Assembly: GCA_947624295.1 (NCBI GenBank)
Contig: CANQJV010000003.1
Span: 1-64,000 of the forward strand
Source of the DNA: an uncultured Ruminococcus sp.
Lineage (GTDB): Bacteria; Bacillota; Clostridia; Oscillospirales; Ruminococcaceae
Reading direction: 5' to 3'
DNA: 64,000 bases
The notes under the pieces were generated by a model. The model had not been told where the DNA came from. It saw only the letters and a list, made by a program, of their open reading frames with translations, and ran no database searches. Below, piece by piece: positions 61,631 to 64,000 of the stretch (position 1 is its first letter; the number at the start of each line of letters is the position of its first letter). The position numbers and the translations under genes were made by a program.

Positions 61631-62929
61631 ATGAAAACATTCAGAAAAATTATGACTTCAGTCGTTTCATTAGGAGTACTTCTTTCATCTGTTCCATATT
61701 CTACATCAGCATCAGAATATGATTACCACAACGGTTTTACTTCGGAGGAAATTCTTGCCTCTGAAGTAAAGCCCAAAATCACCGTACAAAGCGAATGCAT
61801 TTCCATTGATGAGGCGAAAACACACCCTTTAAGATCTATCAATATTTCAGTGGAGGGTGCTGACAAAAAATATGCTACAACATCACTTCACTTATACTAT
61901 GACCGACGTCTTGAAATAGCTCGTAACCGTGTAGGTGCGCTTGATGTTGTTGCAGGACCTGCGTGGGAATATCTCGCCGTACAGCCTGCAATAGAAGACC
62001 CCTCTGCTGCTGAACAAGGTATGAACGGAATTTTTATAGGTTCATCAGGCGGAGCAGATAACGGTCTTGACGGAGTTATGTTCAATATTACTTTTATTCT
62101 CCCCGATGATGTGAGAGAGAGCGATATTTTCCCTATAGACATAGTCTATAAAAACAGTTCGGAGGCAGGAGATATTTTCAATAATGCCAAGAAAACCGAT
62201 GAAGGTCAGTTAATGCAGGCATATGCTTTCACATACGGCATATATAACGGTTCTGAAACGAAATTTGTTCCTGATGAAGAAGACGTACGGAAATGTTACG
62301 ATCTTAGTTATGATATATCTTCAGACGATGACGGATATATAGCAATTGAAGAACTGGCAACAACAACAACCAGATTACCCGAGACTACTACCACAACAAC
62401 TACCACCACTACAACAACTACCACCACTACAACAACTACTAAAGCAACAACAACTACAACAACTACAGCTACAACTATACCTCTTGAAATTATTCCGTCA
62501 GAAGTAAATATGGCTGTTGGTGACACAAATAAACTCGCAATAATAGGTGCTAAAAATATATCTGATGTTATGTGGACAAGTAAAGATACTTCTGTTGCAA
62601 CTGTTGATGAAAACGGAAATGTTACCGCAAAAAAAGCAGGTAACGTTGAAATATATGCTGTTTATAACGGCAGCGTCGCAAAATGCAAGGTAAATGTCAT
62701 TGATAATGATAATGATATAAATTATGGTGATGCTAACGGCGACCACGAAATAAATATGGCTGATGTCGCTACAATAATCCAGTATATCGGCAACAAAGAC
62801 GCATATTCCGTTACTGACACTAAAGGTGCTGATACAAATGCGGACGGTCAGATAACAGGTGAAGATGCGCTTATAGTACAGCAATACCTTGCAAAAATTC
62901 ACAAAAAATTACCCGTGACATCTTCTTGA
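61631..62929 (+). CDS. Secreted cohesin-like / Big2 / dockerin adaptor protein
   Basis: 432 residues. Signal peptide (1-27, STSASEY). About 45-205 reads as a cohesin-like domain: INISVEGADKKYATTSLHLYY, LDGVMFNITFILPDDVRESD, FPIDIVY. A Thr-only linker (about 250-285) leads to a Big2 Ig-like domain (about 287-355: VGDTNKLAI, VMWTSKDTSVATVDENGNVTA), then a dockerin (about 365-432) nearly identical to that of the GH5. The cohesin-plus-dockerin layout recalls the ScaC adaptor scaffoldin of Ruminococcus flavefaciens. The cohesin call rests on pattern only. 24 nt after the GH5 gene, so cotranscribed. Confidence 0.75.
   Translation: MKTFRKIMTSVVSLGVLLSSVPYSTSASEYDYHNGFTSEEILASEVKPKITVQSECISIDEAKTHPLRSINISVEGADKKYATTSLHLYYDRRLEIARNRVGALDVVAGPAWEYLAVQPAIEDPSAAEQGMNGIFIGSSGGADNGLDGVMFNITFILPDDVRESDIFPIDIVYKNSSEAGDIFNNAKKTDEGQLMQAYAFTYGIYNGSETKFVPDEEDVRKCYDLSYDISSDDDGYIAIEELATTTTRLPETTTTTTTTTTTTTTTTTTTKATTTTTTTATTIPLEIIPSEVNMAVGDTNKLAIIGAKNISDVMWTSKDTSVATVDENGNVTAKKAGNVEIYAVYNGSVAKCKVNVIDNDNDINYGDANGDHEINMADVATIIQYIGNKDAYSVTDTKGADTNADGQITGEDALIVQQYLAKIHKKLPVTSS
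62381..62478 (+). repeat. ACN-codon minisatellite encoding the Thr linker
   Basis: An 18-bp unit (AACTACCACCACTACAAC) is repeated in tandem within a longer run of ACN codons. Length polymorphism by slippage is expected, changing linker length without frame loss when units of 3 change. Confidence 0.75.
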
Positions 62930-62947
62930 TTCATAATATACCTCCAG

Positions 62948-62984
62948 CAAAAGCTCCGTTTGAAAAAGCGGGGCTTTTGTAATG
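62948..62984 (+). terminator. Terminator after the cohesin-Big2-dockerin gene
   Basis: CAAAAGCTCCG / CGGGGCTTTTG stem with one G-T pair, 10-nt loop, weak T tail. Confidence 0.65.
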
Positions 62985-63039
62985 GACTGGCGATTTATTC
63001 ACAATAAGTTAATATTTATATTTAATTTTATCAAAACTA

Positions 63040-63068
63040 TTGTAATATCATAAAAAGTGTGTTATAAT
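63040..63068 (+). promoter_or_regulatory. Promoter of the cohesin-dockerin gene
   Basis: TTGTAA (63040-63045), 17 nt, TATAAT (63063-63068). Same box pair as the cellobiose phosphorylase promoter at 29490. Confidence 0.65.
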
Positions 63069-63102
63069 AATAAAAAAATATAAATTGAAAGGAAATTTGT
63101 AT

Positions 63103-63942
63103 ATGATATTACCAAAAAAATTTTTTACTGCTGTTTTCGCTTGTATGACAGTATTTTCAATTATCCCTGCAAACACTTCCGCCGGAGAAATATATCATTT
63201 CACTGATGAGGAAATTGATTCCGCACCCGTAAAGCCTGAACTTACAATTGACAAAAAAATAATCAGCAAAGAAGAATTAGAAGCAAATCATAATCAGGTT
63301 GAAATTTCATTGAATGTAAGCGGTGCTGATATGGAATACGCCGCAACAGGACTGCACATATGCTATGATAACCGCCTTACTGTTTCCGACAAAAATACAG
63401 GTTCTGCATTAAGTTACCTGAGTACGATGATATCCGAACAAAAATCGCCTGATAATCCCGAAATGAACGAGATTTTCATTTCAACGTATGGTACTTCGTG
63501 CATTGGCAGGGACGGTACTATGTTTAACTTTACTTTTACAGTGCCTGACGACGCTGAAAACGGTGACATATACCCGATTGAAATTATATACAAAGAAAAT
63601 GAAAAAACTGCTGATATATTCAGCAATGTGTCCAATAACAGAGATGGACAGCTTATGTCGGCGTATGTATTCAAAAACGGTATCAACAACGGTTATATTG
63701 CGATTGAATCCGAAGAAGATACTGCTGTAACGTGCGGTGATGCTAATTGTGATGGTGCAGTCAATATTGCAGATGCCGCCGCAATCATTCAGCATATCGG
63801 CAATAATGACATATATGCTCTTAGTGATTCAGGTATTAAAAACTCTGATACAAATGCAGACAGGCAAATCACTGGTGAAGATGCGCTTATAATACAGGAA
63901 TTTGTTGCAGGATTATATGAAAATCTGCCTGTAATTGAATAA
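63103..63942 (+). CDS. Secreted cohesin-like / dockerin adaptor protein
   Basis: 279 residues from ATG 63103 (AAAGG box; the tracked TTG is six codons earlier). Signal peptide (about 1-25). The cohesin-like domain (about 38-200) parallels the previous protein: LNVSGADMEYAATGLHICYDNRL, GRDGTMFNFTFTVPDDAENGD, YPIEIIY. The dockerin (about 211-279) has loops DANCDGAVNIAD and DTNADRQITGED; the Arg in the second loop replaces a usually conserved Gly. It lacks the Thr linker and Big2 domain, so it is a shorter paralogue. Confidence 0.75.
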   Translation: MILPKKFFTAVFACMTVFSIIPANTSAGEIYHFTDEEIDSAPVKPELTIDKKIISKEELEANHNQVEISLNVSGADMEYAATGLHICYDNRLTVSDKNTGSALSYLSTMISEQKSPDNPEMNEIFISTYGTSCIGRDGTMFNFTFTVPDDAENGDIYPIEIIYKENEKTADIFSNVSNNRDGQLMSAYVFKNGINNGYIAIESEEDTAVTCGDANCDGAVNIADAAAIIQHIGNNDIYALSDSGIKNSDTNADRQITGEDALIIQEFVAGLYENLPVIE

Positions 63943-63960
63943 ATCAACATAAAAATCTCT

Positions 63961-64000
63961 TGCCTTTCATATAATTAAATAATTGAAAGGCAGGAGGTTT
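63961..64000 (+). terminator. Hairpin at the right edge
   Basis: TGCCTTTCA / TGAAAGGCA stem with a 14-nt A/T loop, then GGAGGTTT, which could also be an RBS for a gene beyond the window. The edge prevents a decision. Confidence 0.45.

Noticed and set aside
62381-62478. CRISPR-like short repeats
   Set aside because: The repeats are contiguous, in frame and coding for Thr; no spacers.
62308-62526. Poly-Val ORF on the minus strand
   Set aside because: It is the complement of the ACN (Thr) linker repeat.
1-64000. tRNA, rRNA, integrase or phage genes
   Set aside because: No tRNA-like T-arm patterns, rRNA segments or recombinase motifs were noticed while reading.

Overview
The window looks like chromosomal DNA from a low-GC, Gram-positive, cellulose-degrading member of the Oscillospiraceae, most likely a Ruminococcus or close relative. 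The evidence is a GH5 endoglucanase with a C-terminal dockerin, two secreted cohesin-like/dockerin proteins, a GH94 cellobiose phosphorylase, a complete type IV pilus set with Gram-positive prepilins, and spoVS next to ymdB. Promoters mostly read as plain sigma-A boxes (TTGACA-17-TATAAT). I saw no rRNA, tRNA, CRISPR array, phage or transposase gene. The species cannot be fixed from sequence reading alone.

Layout. 1-15.7 kb is a type IV pilus region: two prepilins with an S41 protease between them, pilT and pilB, the divergent prepilin peptidase pilD, then a pilC / pilM-pilN fusion / pilO / very large PilX-like protein / two pseudopilins operon. 15.7-16.3 kb is non-coding and holds a possible small transcript, a hairpin and a MITE-like element. 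16.3-21.4 kb holds asnB, ymdB-spoVS, a uridine-kinase-family gene, an ECF S component and a small XRE regulator. A strong candidate structured RNA lies at 21.44-21.59 kb. 21.6-26 kb is a MarR-regulated heterodimeric ABC exporter with a structured leader. 26-32 kb is central and cellobiose metabolism: citrate synthase, an aldose-epimerase-like protein, a frameshifted gene and cellobiose phosphorylase. 32-37 kb holds small membrane or regulatory genes: three DUF4190 proteins, a PH/SHOCT protein, RNase Z, an XRE-membrane protein and a DUF2752 protein. Two duplicated intergenic arrays of 11-bp repeats resemble Pho boxes.

37-55 kb is a tightly packed leftward run of 17 genes: ruvC, ruvA, sseB-like, ruvB, a glmM-like gene with a degenerate metal loop, an rRNA-type methyltransferase, DUF4230, ecfA1, a frameshifted CAP-dockerin gene, ecfA2, ecfT, yfhO, truA, DUF5711, cvpA, a Clp ATPase with a zinc-finger N-terminus, and a cohesin-like lipoprotein. 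55-59 kb is a rightward operon of pheA, a metH-type methionine synthase and a small membrane protein. 59.3-64 kb is a cellulosome mini-cluster: GH5-dockerin, cohesin-Big2-dockerin and cohesin-dockerin.

How it fits together (inference). Type IV pili have been implicated in cellulose adhesion in Ruminococcus albus. The GH5 enzyme and the two adaptor-like proteins would build a secreted enzyme complex, and the lipid-anchored cohesin-like protein could hold a dockerin at the membrane. Released cellobiose would be taken up and phosphorolysed by the GH94 enzyme. The most interesting leads are the candidate ncRNA at 21.4 kb, the lipid-anchored cohesin-like protein, the adaptor pair, the Pho-box-like arrays with a T17 tract, the MITE, the two frameshifted genes, the glmM-like metal-loop change and the duplicated pheA start.
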